In this document: positions 19,544-28,292 of the stretch, piece after piece
How positions within the stretch are numbered: the stretch's first letter is position 1
Layout: each line of letters begins with the position of its first letter
DNA from: Sphingopyxis jiangsuensis
GTDB taxonomy: Bacteria > Pseudomonadota > Alphaproteobacteria > Sphingomonadales > Sphingomonadaceae
Reading direction: 5' to 3'
NCBI RefSeq assembly: GCF_016734905.1
Contig: NZ_JAERPO010000001.1
Span: forward strand, 62,001 to 126,000
Length of the DNA stretch: 64,000 bases
The notes under the pieces: generated by a model
Seen by the model: the letters and a program-made list of their open reading frames with translations, nothing else
What the model was told of the DNA's origin: nothing
Databases searched by the model: none
Position numbers and translations under genes: made by a program

Positions 19544-19966
19544 ATGGCGGTCACCCGCACCTTTTCGATTATCAAGCCCGACGCGACCCGCCGCAACCTG
19601 ACCGGCGCGGTCACCAAGATGCTGGAAGACGCCGGCCTGCGCGTCGTCGCGTCGAAGCGCATCCATATGACCAAGGAGCAGGCCGAAGGCTTTTACGCGG
19701 TCCACAAGGAGCGCCCCTTCTTCGGCGAACTGTGTGAATTCATGACCTCGGGTCCGGTCGTTGTGCAGGTGCTCGAAGGCGAAGATGCGGTGAAGCGCAA
19801 CCGTGACATCATGGGCGCGACGAACCCTGCCGACGCTGCCGAAGGCACGATCCGCAAGACTTTTGCCGAAGGCATCGAGGCAAACTCGGTCCATGGTTCG
19901 GACAGCGACGAAAATGCGGCGATCGAGATCGCCTATTTCTTCAAGCCCGAAGAAATCGTCGGATAA
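19544..19966 (+). CDS. ndk: Nucleoside diphosphate kinase
   Basis: Transfers the gamma phosphate of ATP to other nucleoside diphosphates through a phospho-histidine. The 140-residue length, the start [29 protein letters not shown] and the active-site His (about 117) in ANSVHGSDS are all canonical. It has its own likely promoter and is followed by a strong terminator, so it appears to be a single-gene unit. Confidence 0.98.
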   Translation: MAVTRTFSIIKPDATRRNLTGAVTKMLEDAGLRVVASKRIHMTKEQAEGFYAVHKERPFFGELCEFMTSGPVVVQVLEGEDAVKRNRDIMGATNPADAAEGTIRKTFAEGIEANSVHGSDSDENAAIEIAYFFKPEEIVG

Positions 19967-19990
19967 TATTTGCCGAACCGGAAATGAAAG

Positions 19991-20020
19991 AGGCCGCCGG
20001 GACGTCCCGGCGGCCTTTTA
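19991..20020 (+). terminator. Intrinsic terminator after ndk
   Basis: A perfect 12-base stem, GGCCGCCGGGAC (19992-20003) with GTCCCGGCGGCC (20004-20015), has no unpaired loop in the ideal pairing, so its central bases will open, and it is followed by TTTTA. It lies 25 bases after the ndk stop. The convergent collar-domain gene ends 5 bases beyond it, so it may serve both strands, although the T-run is better on the plus strand. Confidence 0.88.
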
Positions 20021-20024
20021 CTGT

Positions 20025-20441
20025 TCAGCTGCGCGGCGGGAAAATTCCCACAAGGGCCACGCAGTATCGCATCGCCAATGTCGGGGTCGTTCGAACGCTG
20101 GGCGCATCGGGACCGGGGCTGGCGGCTGGCAGATTCCCGCTTTTGACACCGGGCCGCGGATAGGCTCCGACAAAATGGACGGGCGCCCGGCCACGCAAAT
20201 CGGGGAGTGCGAAGGTCGTGCGGCCATCGCCACCGTAGGTCGTGCCGAGAAGAGCGAATAGCGCCTGATATTGGCCGATCTGCAACAGCTGGCCGTTGGC
20301 TTCGGCCCAGTTTCGCGGGCAATAGCTGTTCGCGGTCAGCATGACCTCGCCGATAAACGGGTCGGTCCCTGCATAGGCCGGCGCGGTCGCGGTCAATGTC
20401 GCGGCCGCCGACAGACCCATCAGAATCTTCCTGAAAATCAT
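20025..20441 (-). CDS. Secreted tail-collar domain protein (microcystin-dependent-protein-like)
   Basis: A 138-residue protein with a signal peptide (LMGLSAAATLTATAPAYA, cut about residue 24) followed by a phage tail-collar-like domain: PFIGEVMLTANSYCPRNW, then FALLGTTYGGDGRTTFALPDLRGRAP (about 62-87). Such domains occur in phage tail fibres and in bacterial MdpB-like proteins. No phage genes surround it. It is shorter than many MdpB-type proteins, and the collar domain is followed by only about 50 residues. Function is unknown; an exported surface or binding protein is the simplest reading. Confidence 0.82.
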   Translation of the reverse strand: MIFRKILMGLSAAATLTATAPAYAGTDPFIGEVMLTANSYCPRNWAEANGQLLQIGQYQALFALLGTTYGGDGRTTFALPDLRGRAPVHFVGAYPRPGVKSGNLPAASPGPDAPSVRTTPTLAMRYCVALVGIFPPRS

Positions 20442-20527
20442 GTTCCTCTCCCCCTGTTGAACCGCCCATCGTAGGGGGAAGGCGACGCATGTCTAGGCTG
20501 GCGTGCGCCCGAGCGTCGCGACACCGA

Positions 20528-21478
20528 TCAGAATTCCTCTGCGATTCCAATCAATCCGGTCAGCTTCTTTGGCGCAATCGCGAGCCAGCTCTTGCGCAGC
20601 CATTCGCCAACCGCGTCCCAGTCGGTGTCGCCGAGGTCGAGACGGATGCCGATCCACGTGTCGCCGAAATAGGCGGGGCGGTAATAGCGGTCCTCGTCGA
20701 GTTCGATAAGCTGCGCCTGCTCGTCGGCGCCGCTGATCTTGACGAGCAGCGCGATCTTGCCGTCGCCGTGATGATCCTCGGTGAAATAGGCGAATTTCTT
20801 GCCCTTCACGATGCCGAAGCAGGGCATTCCATGCGAGACGACCTCGTCGGTTTCGGGCAGCGCGAGCGCGAGTTCGCGGACGCGGGCGCGCAGATAATCG
20901 GGCGAGCGTTCGCGCGCGACATAGGCCGCGAGCGTGGCGGGATAAAGCTGATGCTCGGCAAATCGGACGCGCGCGGCGAGCGTTTCGGGCGTGTCGCCGG
21001 GAACGATCGCGACCGGCGTTAGCGCGAGCACGGGGCCGTCGTCGAGCGCGGGGGTGACGATATGGACGCTGCACCCGCCGTGGCTGTCACCGTTTTCGAT
21101 CGCCTGCGCGTGGGTGTTCAGCCCCTTGTATCTGGGAAGCAGGCTCGGGTGGATGTTGAGCATCCGTCCCTCCCAGCGCGCGACGAAATCGTCCGACAGG
21201 ATACGCATATAGCCCGCGAGCGCGACATATTCGGCGCCTGCGGCGCGGAGCTGTTCGTCGACCAGCGTGTCGAAGACGGCGCGGTCCAACCCCTTGTGCG
21301 ACTGCGCCCAGGTCGCGATACCCTCGGCCTCCGCAATCGCAAGGCCCGGCGCGGCGGGGTCGTTGCTCGCGACGAGGACCAGCTCATAAGGGCATGTTTC
21401 TGCCTTCGCGGCGTAAAGGAGCGCCGCCATATTGGTGCCGGCGCCGGAGATCAGGACGGCGACGCGCGCCTTAGCCAT
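20528..21478 (-). CDS. purN: PurN formyltransferase fused to a YjbR/MmcQ-like domain
   Basis: Residues 1-190 are phosphoribosylglycinamide formyltransferase, which adds the formyl group to GAR in purine synthesis: [13 protein letters not shown] at 8-20, the catalytic Asn108 and His110 in [16 protein letters not shown], and Asp147 near PALDDGP. A second domain from about 194 to 316 continues in the same frame without a stop and resembles YjbR/MmcQ DNA-binding-like proteins ([20 protein letters not shown], then [17 protein letters not shown]). The ATG overlaps the purM 3' end by 8 bases. The fused domain is unusual for PurN and its role is unknown. Confidence 0.9.
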   Translation of the reverse strand: MAKARVAVLISGAGTNMAALLYAAKAETCPYELVLVASNDPAAPGLAIAEAEGIATWAQSHKGLDRAVFDTLVDEQLRAAGAEYVALAGYMRILSDDFVARWEGRMLNIHPSLLPRYKGLNTHAQAIENGDSHGGCSVHIVTPALDDGPVLALTPVAIVPGDTPETLAARVRFAEHQLYPATLAAYVARERSPDYLRARVRELALALPETDEVVSHGMPCFGIVKGKKFAYFTEDHHGDGKIALLVKISGADEQAQLIELDEDRYYRPAYFGDTWIGIRLDLGDTDWDAVGEWLRKSWLAIAPKKLTGLIGIAEEF

Positions 21479-22601
21479 TATGCGTCGCGCTCCACCCCGC
21501 GCGCGCGCTCCAGCTTTCGGCGCTGCCCTTTACCGTGCAGCCCTTTTCGCCCGCGGCGATATGGCCGATGCGGTGGACGGTCTCGCCAGCGGCTTCGAGC
21601 GCCGCCGTCACGTCGTCAACGTCCGTCCCGGCGACGACCACCGCCATGCCGATGCCGCAGTTGAAGGTGCGCGCCATCTCTTCGGGCTCGATATTGCCCT
21701 GCGCCTGCAGGAAGGCCATCAGCCGCGGCTGCTCCCACGCGTCGGCGTCGATGTGGGCGTGGAGCGTTTTGGGCAGTACGCGCGGGATATTTTCGAGGAG
21801 GCCGCCGCCGGTGATATGCGCGAGCGCGTGGATCTTTCCCGTTTTCACGAGCGGGAGCAGGCTTTTCACATAGATGCGCGTCGGTGCCATCAGCGCGTCG
21901 ATCAGCAGGGTGGTCTGGTCGAACAGCGCCGGACGGTCGAGCTTCCACCCCTTGTCGGCGGCAAGCCGCCGGACGAGCGAGAAGCCGTTCGAATGGACGC
22001 CCGACGAAGCAAGGCCGAGGATGACGTCGCCCGCGGCGACCTTGTCGGCGGTGAGTACCTGGTCGCGCTCGACCGCGCCGACGCAGAAGCCCGCGAGGTC
22101 ATAGTCGCCCTCGGCATACATGCCCGGCATTTCGGCGGTTTCGCCGCCGATCAGCGCGCAGCCCGCCTGCTTGCATCCCTCGGCGATACTCGCGACGACG
22201 GCAGTCGCTTGCCTATTGTCGAGCTTTCCGGTCGCATAATAATCGAGGAAGAAGAGCGGCTCGGCGCCCTGCACGATCAGGTCGTTCGCGCACATCGCGA
22301 CCAGGTCGACACCGACGCCGTCATGCTTGCCCGATTCGATTGCGAGCTTGAGCTTGGTTCCGACGCCGTCGTTTGCGGCGACGAGCAGCGGGTCGTTGAA
22401 ACCCGCCGCCTTCAGGTCGAAAAAGCCGCCGAATCCGCCAAGGTCGGCGTCGGCGCCGGACCGCCGTGTCGCGCGGGCGAGCGGGGCGATGGCACGGACC
22501 AGCGCATTGCCGGCGTCGATCGATACGCCGGCCCCGGCATAGGTGTAGGAGGCAGGTTGGTCCGCCGTTTGTCCGTCTGACGTGTTGTGCTTGGAATCCA
22601 T
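21471..22601 (-). CDS. purM: Phosphoribosylaminoimidazole synthetase (AIR synthetase)
   Basis: Closes the imidazole ring to make AIR in purine synthesis. The 376 residues include [15 protein letters not shown] near the N-terminus, the motif [35 protein letters not shown] segment (here seen in two parts around 125-150), [11 protein letters not shown] and [13 protein letters not shown]. The ATG at 22601 gives the usual length. It overlaps purN by 8 bases, the standard purM-purN pair, and is divergent from the DUF2066 gene. Confidence 0.97.
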   Translation of the reverse strand: MDSKHNTSDGQTADQPASYTYAGAGVSIDAGNALVRAIAPLARATRRSGADADLGGFGGFFDLKAAGFNDPLLVAANDGVGTKLKLAIESGKHDGVGVDLVAMCANDLIVQGAEPLFFLDYYATGKLDNRQATAVVASIAEGCKQAGCALIGGETAEMPGMYAEGDYDLAGFCVGAVERDQVLTADKVAAGDVILGLASSGVHSNGFSLVRRLAADKGWKLDRPALFDQTTLLIDALMAPTRIYVKSLLPLVKTGKIHALAHITGGGLLENIPRVLPKTLHAHIDADAWEQPRLMAFLQAQGNIEPEEMARTFNCGIGMAVVVAGTDVDDVTAALEAAGETVHRIGHIAAGEKGCTVKGSAESWSARAGWSATHNG

Positions 22602-22699
22602 GGCTCGCGCGACTAACGACTCCCGGCGACAAATGCCATGATTTCCTTGCCCGCGCACTTGCCTTTCGGGCGGGTTCGGGGGCAAAGCAAAGAGAAGAT

Positions 22700-23971
22700 A
22701 TGAATTCGGCCGTCTTTCCCCGCTCTGCCAGCCCGATATTCCGCGAGGCGATGGCCCGTCATGGCGCGCGCTGGACCGCGCTGGCTGCGCTGCTTTTCGC
22801 CATTCTGCTCGTCGGTGTCGTCGAAGGACAGATCGCCCGCGGCGACCGCGGGATCACCCCGATCAACAGCAGCGGCGATTATCTGGCGAGCGGGATCAGG
22901 ATCGACGTCACCGGCGACAATGCCGACGACGCGCGCGAAAAGGGCTGGCGCGAGGCGCAGCGCAAGGGGTGGGCGCAGCTCTATCGCCGCGTTCACGGCT
23001 CCGACGGTCCGGCGCTGTCCGATTCGGTGCTCGACGGGATCGTCACCGCAATCGTTACCGAGCATGAGCAGATCGGGCCGCGACGCTATGTCGCGACGCT
23101 CGGCGTCCAGTTCGACCGCGTGCGCGCCGGACAGATTTTGGGGGTCAGCGGGCGCACGCTGCGTTCGCCGCCGCTGCTCGTCATCCCCGTCTATTCGATC
23201 GACGGCATTCCGCAGGTGTTCGAACAGCGCAGCGAATGGCAGCGCGCCTGGGCCGAATATAATACGGGGCAAAGCGCGATCGATTATGTTCGCACAGCGG
23301 GAACGGGCGCCGACACATTGCTCCTCAACGCCGGGCAGACCGGTCGGCGCGGGCGCGTGTGGTGGCGCGTGATCCTCGATCAATATGGCGCCGCCGACGT
23401 GCTGATGCCCGTCGCGCGCATCGAATATGCCTATCCGGGCGGACCGATCACCGGCCGCTTCAGCGCGCGATTCGGGCCCGACAACAAGCTGATTTCGAGC
23501 TTCACGATGACCGGCCCGAGCCCCGCCGCGCTGCCCGACATGATGGAAAAGGCCGTCGCGCGGATGGACGCCATCTATACCGACGCGCTGACCGCGGGCA
23601 TCCTCAAGACCGACGCCTATCTGGTGCTCGAAAAGCCCGTCGAGGTTGAGGATCTGCCCGAGGAGGTGAACGGCGATGGCGACGAATTGCCCGTCGAGAC
23701 CGACGCGAGCGTTCCCGTCGCGCCGGCCAACGGCGTGCAGAGCTTCACCGTCCAATATAGCTCGCCCGACGTCGAGTCGGTGACCGCGACGGAGCGGGCC
23801 GTCGCGGGTGTCGCGGGCGTGCAGTCGGCGTCGACGACGAGCCTTGCGCTCGGCGGGACGTCGGTGATGCGCGTCACCTTCCGCGGCGACATCAACGCGT
23901 TGCGCGCCGCGCTCGCGGCGCGGGGCTTCACCGTGCAGGAAGGCGGCGGGCAACTGCGGATCAGCCGCTGA
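22700..23971 (+). CDS. DUF2066 domain protein, membrane-anchored or exported
   Basis: A 423-residue protein with one strong N-terminal hydrophobic segment ([17 protein letters not shown], about 24-40) and a large outside domain of the DUF2066 type ([20 protein letters not shown], about 70-90, and [18 protein letters not shown]). The C-terminal 100 residues are acidic and then alpha/beta. The ATG at 22700 follows an AGAGAAG ribosome site. It overlaps hdaA by TGATG and starts the hdaA-ppk1-ppx operon. Biochemical function is unknown. Confidence 0.82.
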   Translation: MNSAVFPRSASPIFREAMARHGARWTALAALLFAILLVGVVEGQIARGDRGITPINSSGDYLASGIRIDVTGDNADDAREKGWREAQRKGWAQLYRRVHGSDGPALSDSVLDGIVTAIVTEHEQIGPRRYVATLGVQFDRVRAGQILGVSGRTLRSPPLLVIPVYSIDGIPQVFEQRSEWQRAWAEYNTGQSAIDYVRTAGTGADTLLLNAGQTGRRGRVWWRVILDQYGAADVLMPVARIEYAYPGGPITGRFSARFGPDNKLISSFTMTGPSPAALPDMMEKAVARMDAIYTDALTAGILKTDAYLVLEKPVEVEDLPEEVNGDGDELPVETDASVPVAPANGVQSFTVQYSSPDVESVTATERAVAGVAGVQSASTTSLALGGTSVMRVTFRGDINALRAALAARGFTVQEGGGQLRISR

Positions 23972-24630
23972 TGGCGCGCGCGCCGACCAGCCAGATCGCC
24001 TTGCCGCTCGATTGGAGCGCAGGCGGTTCGAACGACGCGCCGCTTGTCGTCGGGACGAGCAACGCCGACGCCGTGCGATATTTGCGCCACGTGTCGACCT
24101 GGCCGGTGCGGACCGCAGTGCTAACGGGGCCGCGCGGGTCGGGGCGCAGCCTGATCGGTCGCCTGTTCGCGCGCGACACCGGCGGACGCGTCATCGACGG
24201 GCACGACAGCGTCAGCGAAGAGGAAATGTTCCATGCCTGGAACAGCGCGCAGGCGTCGGGCTCACCGCTGCTGATCATCGCCGATGCGCCGCCGTCCGAA
24301 TGGCATGTCGAGCTGCCCGATCTCGCGTCGCGGCTGCGCGCGGTGCCGGTGTTGGCGATAGCCGAACCCGACGATTGCCTAGCACGCGACCTCATCGAGG
24401 CGCTGTTCGCGCAGCGCGGGATGGCGCTGGCGCCCGAGGTTGCAGCCTATATAGTGCCGCGCATGGAACGCAGCTATTCCATGATCCACCGGATCGTCGC
24501 GGCGCTCGACGCGGCATCGCTCGAGCAGGGGCGCCGCGTGGGCATTCGACTTACGCGTGAAACATTATTGTCACAGGGGCTGATCGATCCCGATCTCCTC
24601 GAAAGGCAGGATGTGCCCCCATGTCGTTGA
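23971..24630 (+). CDS. hdaA: DnaA regulatory inactivator HdaA (Hda)
   Basis: A DnaA-related AAA+ protein that promotes hydrolysis of DnaA-ATP after initiation by binding the DNA polymerase sliding clamp. Residues 8-13 (QIALPL) match the clamp-binding motif. The P-loop GPRGSGRS has Arg where most have Lys, as also seen in E. coli Hda. A sensor-2-like helix MERSYSMIHRIVAALD lies near the end. The 219-residue length fits. It overlaps DUF2066 by TGATG and ppk1 by 10 bases. Confidence 0.9.
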   Translation: MARAPTSQIALPLDWSAGGSNDAPLVVGTSNADAVRYLRHVSTWPVRTAVLTGPRGSGRSLIGRLFARDTGGRVIDGHDSVSEEEMFHAWNSAQASGSPLLIIADAPPSEWHVELPDLASRLRAVPVLAIAEPDDCLARDLIEALFAQRGMALAPEVAAYIVPRMERSYSMIHRIVAALDAASLEQGRRVGIRLTRETLLSQGLIDPDLLERQDVPPCR

Positions 24631-26789
24631 CCCGCCCCTCGATACTCGCCGATTTCGACGCCGACACCGCGGCGCCGTCCTTCGGTCCCGACCGCTTTTT
24701 CAACCGCGAGCTGAGCTGGCTGGCGTTCAACCGGCGGGTGATGGAGGAAGCGCGAAACCCGGCGCATCCGTTGCTCGAACGGTTGCGGTTCCTGTCGATT
24801 TCGGGAAGCAATCTCGACGAATTCTTCATGGTGCGCGTCGCGGGGCTCAAGGGGCAGCAGCTCCAGGGAATCGACGATCCGTCCGCCGACGGGCGCTCGC
24901 CGGGGCAACAGCTTGCCGAAATCGAGGCCGAGGTGAACCGGCTCGTCGACCAGCAGCAGAGCGAATGGCAACGGCTGCACAAACAGCTCGCCGAGCAGGG
25001 CATCGTCGTCCACGGCGCAGGTTCGGACGCGGCCAGGTTGCGCGCCGCGCTGAGCCAATATTTCAACGAACAGATTTTCCCGATCCTGACGCCGCAGGTG
25101 CTCGACCCCGCGCACCCGTTCCCCTTCATCCCCAACCGCGGGCTCGGGGTGATTTTCGACCTCCAGCGCAAGTCGAACGGCGAGACGGTGCGCGAGCTGG
25201 TGATGATTCCGGCGTCGCTGCCGCGCTTCGTTCCGGTTCCGGGCGAAGCGACGGCGTTTGTCCCCATCGAATATCTGATCGAGATTTTCGGCGATCAGTT
25301 GTTTCCGGGATTTGTGAGCCGCTCGCTCGGCGTATTCCGCATCATCCGCGACAGCGATATCGAGCTGGAGGAAGAGGCCGAGGATCTGGTGCGATTGTTC
25401 CGTACCGCGATCCGCCGCCGCCGCCGCGGGCGCGTTATCCTGCTCGAGCTCGAGGCCGATATGTCGGCCGAAATCGCCGAAGTGCTGAATGCCGATATTC
25501 AGGGCCATGAAGCGATCGTCGCCAAGATCGGCGGGTTCGTGGGGCTTGCCGCGCTGTCCTCGCTCGTTGACGTCGACCGGCCCGACCTGAAATTCCCTGC
25601 CTATTCGCCGCGCTTTCCCGAGCGCATCCGCGAGCATGGCGGCGACTGTTTCGCGGCGATCCGCAGCAAGGACATCCTTGTCCACCATCCTTATGAGAGC
25701 TTCGACGTCGTCCTCTCCTTCCTGCGCCAAGCGGCGGCGGACCCCGATGTCGTGGCGATCAAGCAGACGCTCTATCGCGCGGGCAACCAGTCGCCGGTCA
25801 TTCGCGCGCTGATCGAGGCAGCCGAGGCGGGCAAGTCGGTGACCGCGGTCGTCGAGCTGAAGGCGCGTTTTGACGAAGAACAGAATCTCCTGTGGGCAAA
25901 CCAGCTCGAACGCGCGGGCGTGCAGGTCGTTTACGGCTTTATCGAGTGGAAGACGCACGCAAAGATTTCGATGGTCGTGCGTCGCGAAGGGCAGGGGTAT
26001 CGCACCTATTGTCACTTCGGCACGGGCAATTACCACCCGGTCACCGCGCGCATTTACACCGACCTCAGCTTTTTCACCGCCGACCCGCGCGCAGGGCGCG
26101 ATGCGGCGCAATTGTTCAACTATATCACCGGCTATGTCGAGCCCGAGCGGCTGGAGCTTATCACCATGTCGCCGCTCAATATGCGGCATCATCTGTCCGA
26201 GCTGATCGACGCCGAAATCGCTGCCGCCAGGGCGGGCAAGCCGTCGGGGGTGTGGGCGAAGATGAACAGCCTCGTCGACCCCGACATCATCGACAAATTA
26301 TACGAGGCGAGCCGTGTCGGCGTGCCGATCGAATTGATCGTGCGCGGCATCTGTTGCCTGCGCCCCGGAGTTCCCGGCCTGTCGGAGACGATCCGCGTAA
26401 AGTCGGTCGTCGGCCGCTTTCTGGAGCACAGCCGCGTGTGGGTTTTCGCCAATGGCGCGCCGCTGCCGCATCAGCGCGCCAAAGTCTATATTTCGAGCGC
26501 CGACTGGATGCCGCGCAATTTCGACCGCCGCGTCGAATATATGATCCCGATCGAGAATCCGACGGTGCACGACCAGATTCTCGACCAGGTGCTCGTCGCC
26601 AATCTGATCGACAATGAACAAAGCTGGGTGCTGCAGCCCGATGGCACTTTCGTGCGGCTGACGCCGGGCGACAAGCCGTTCAACCTGCACCATTATTTCA
26701 TGAACAACCCATCGCTGTCGGGCCGCGGAACGGCGCTGCACAAGCGGCAGGATGTTCCGACGCTTGCCTTTACCAATCGCGAGGGGTGA
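24621..26789 (+). CDS. ppk1: Polyphosphate kinase 1
   Basis: Makes polyphosphate from ATP by way of a phosphohistidine. The 722 residues show the N-domain start FFNRELSWLAFNRRVMEEA, the VHHPYESFDVV segment, the catalytic His in YCHFGTGNYHP (about 464-474) and the C-terminal SSADWMPRNFDRRVE. The start ATG at 24621 lies inside the end of hdaA and matches the family N-terminus. The ppx gene follows after 4 bases, so synthesis and breakdown of polyphosphate are coded together. Confidence 0.97.
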   Translation: MSLTRPSILADFDADTAAPSFGPDRFFNRELSWLAFNRRVMEEARNPAHPLLERLRFLSISGSNLDEFFMVRVAGLKGQQLQGIDDPSADGRSPGQQLAEIEAEVNRLVDQQQSEWQRLHKQLAEQGIVVHGAGSDAARLRAALSQYFNEQIFPILTPQVLDPAHPFPFIPNRGLGVIFDLQRKSNGETVRELVMIPASLPRFVPVPGEATAFVPIEYLIEIFGDQLFPGFVSRSLGVFRIIRDSDIELEEEAEDLVRLFRTAIRRRRRGRVILLELEADMSAEIAEVLNADIQGHEAIVAKIGGFVGLAALSSLVDVDRPDLKFPAYSPRFPERIREHGGDCFAAIRSKDILVHHPYESFDVVLSFLRQAAADPDVVAIKQTLYRAGNQSPVIRALIEAAEAGKSVTAVVELKARFDEEQNLLWANQLERAGVQVVYGFIEWKTHAKISMVVRREGQGYRTYCHFGTGNYHPVTARIYTDLSFFTADPRAGRDAAQLFNYITGYVEPERLELITMSPLNMRHHLSELIDAEIAAARAGKPSGVWAKMNSLVDPDIIDKLYEASRVGVPIELIVRGICCLRPGVPGLSETIRVKSVVGRFLEHSRVWVFANGAPLPHQRAKVYISSADWMPRNFDRRVEYMIPIENPTVHDQILDQVLVANLIDNEQSWVLQPDGTFVRLTPGDKPFNLHHYFMNNPSLSGRGTALHKRQDVPTLAFTNREG

Positions 26790-26793
26790 TTTT

Positions 26794-28278
26794 TTGCCAG
26801 GGGGGCGTTCATCACGGCAGGCGGTGCGCCGATCGGCGGTCATCGACATCGGTTCGAACTCGGTTCGCCTTGTCGTCTATGAAGGGCCCGCGCGCGCGCC
26901 CGCGGTGATCTTCAACGAAAAGGTCGCGGCAGGGCTTGGCCGCGGGCTGTCGATCGACGGCCGCATCGCCGATGCCGATGCCGAGCGCGGACTGGTCGCG
27001 CTGCGCCGATATGCGCTGCTCGCGCGCAACATGGAGGTCACCGATCTGCAATGCGTCGCGACCGCAGCGGTGCGCGACGCGACCAACGGTCCCGATTTCG
27101 TGGCGGGCGCCGCGGCGGCGGGCCTCGCCATCCGCCTGCTGTCGGGTGCAGAAGAGGCCGAGGCAGCGGGCTGCGGCGTGCTGTCGGCGATTCCCGACGC
27201 GCACGGTATTGCGGTCGACCTTGGTGGCGGAAGCCTCGAACTCGCCGAAGTGTCGAACGGCAAGGTGGGCCGCTGCGCATCGTTTCCGCTTGGCGTCCTT
27301 CGCTTGCCGCCGCTCCGCAAGAACGGACAGCCCGAATTCGAACGCGCGGTGCGCAAGATGCTGAAAGCCGAGGGTTGGCCGGGCGGCCTGACCGGCGTTC
27401 CGCTGTATCTCGTCGGCGGATCATGGCGCGCGCTCGCACGCCTCGACCTCGAACTGACGCGCGACCCGCTTCCCGTGCTCGACCAGCATCGCTTGCCGCG
27501 CGGGGCGCTGCGCCGGCTCGTGCGCGCGACCAAGCGGCTGAGCTATGAGGAATTGAAAGCGATTCCGGGCATGGCGTCGAACCGCGCCGCGACCTTGCCC
27601 GACGCGGCGGCGCTGCTCGCCGCGCTCGCCAACATCATCGACGTGCCCGAAATGACGGTGTCGTCGTCGGGGCTGCGCGAGGGGCTGCTTTACCAGGCGC
27701 TCGACGACGACATGCGCGCGCAGGATCCGCTGATCGTGGCCGCCGAGTTCGAGGGGAAACGGCTCGCGCGCTTTGCTCCGCATGGACGCGCGATCGCAAA
27801 CTGGATCGCGCCGCTGTTCGCCGACGAGGACGTCGCCGACAGCCGCATCCGGCTCGCGGCGAGCCTGCTGAGCGACGTCGCATGGTCGGCGAACCCCGAT
27901 TTCCGCGCCGAGCGCGGGACCGAAATCGGTCTGCACGGCAACTGGCGCAGCATCGACATTCCGGGCCGCATATTGCTCGCGCGCGCGCTCCATGCCGGGT
28001 TTGGCGGGGCCGATTCCGATTTTCCGATGATGGACAGTCTCGTGAGCGCCGAACGGCTGGCGCGGGCGCGGCAATGGGGGCTCGCGATCCGCCTCGCGCA
28101 GCGGCTGACCGGCGGGATCGAGGCGCCGCTCAAGGCCAGCGCGGTCGCGATCGAGGACGGCAATCTGACGCTCCGCCTCAATCCCGGCTGGCACCATCTG
28201 GCGGGCGAATCGGTCGAACGGCGCCTGCGTTCGCTAGCGCAGGCGCTCGACATGAAAGGCGAGCTGAAACTGCTCTAG
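26794..28278 (+). CDS. ppx: Exopolyphosphatase (Ppx/GppA family)
   Basis: Splits terminal phosphate from polyphosphate; relatives also act on pppGpp. The ASKHA-type N-domain shows VIDIGSNSVRLVVYE (about 15-29), a second phosphate loop IAVDLGGGSLELAEV and SSSGLREGLLYQALDDD near 290. The start is proposed as TTG at 26794, just after the ppk1 stop and about 8 bases after AGGGG; an in-frame ATG at 26752 would lie within ppk1. Length is 494 residues from that start. GppA activity cannot be excluded by sequence alone. Confidence 0.92.
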   Translation: MPGGRSSRQAVRRSAVIDIGSNSVRLVVYEGPARAPAVIFNEKVAAGLGRGLSIDGRIADADAERGLVALRRYALLARNMEVTDLQCVATAAVRDATNGPDFVAGAAAAGLAIRLLSGAEEAEAAGCGVLSAIPDAHGIAVDLGGGSLELAEVSNGKVGRCASFPLGVLRLPPLRKNGQPEFERAVRKMLKAEGWPGGLTGVPLYLVGGSWRALARLDLELTRDPLPVLDQHRLPRGALRRLVRATKRLSYEELKAIPGMASNRAATLPDAAALLAALANIIDVPEMTVSSSGLREGLLYQALDDDMRAQDPLIVAAEFEGKRLARFAPHGRAIANWIAPLFADEDVADSRIRLAASLLSDVAWSANPDFRAERGTEIGLHGNWRSIDIPGRILLARALHAGFGGADSDFPMMDSLVSAERLARARQWGLAIRLAQRLTGGIEAPLKASAVAIEDGNLTLRLNPGWHHLAGESVERRLRSLAQALDMKGELKLL

Positions 28279-28292
28279 GGTCAGGGCCCTAG
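28275..28292. repeat. CTAGGG-N6-CCCTAG palindrome between convergent ppx and rnd
   Basis: CTAGGG at 28275-28280 and CCCTAG at 28287-28292 form a 6-base stem with a 6-base gap. It contains the TAG stop codons of both convergent genes. The same pattern (CTAGGG, six bases, CCCTAG) occurs at 37171-37188, also at a convergent gene junction. There is no T-run. Confidence 0.5.

Noticed and set aside
24621-26789. ppx start at the in-frame ATG 26752 inside ppk1
   Set aside because: It would add 14 residues not matching the family and lies within ppk1; the TTG at 26794 has a ribosome site just upstream.
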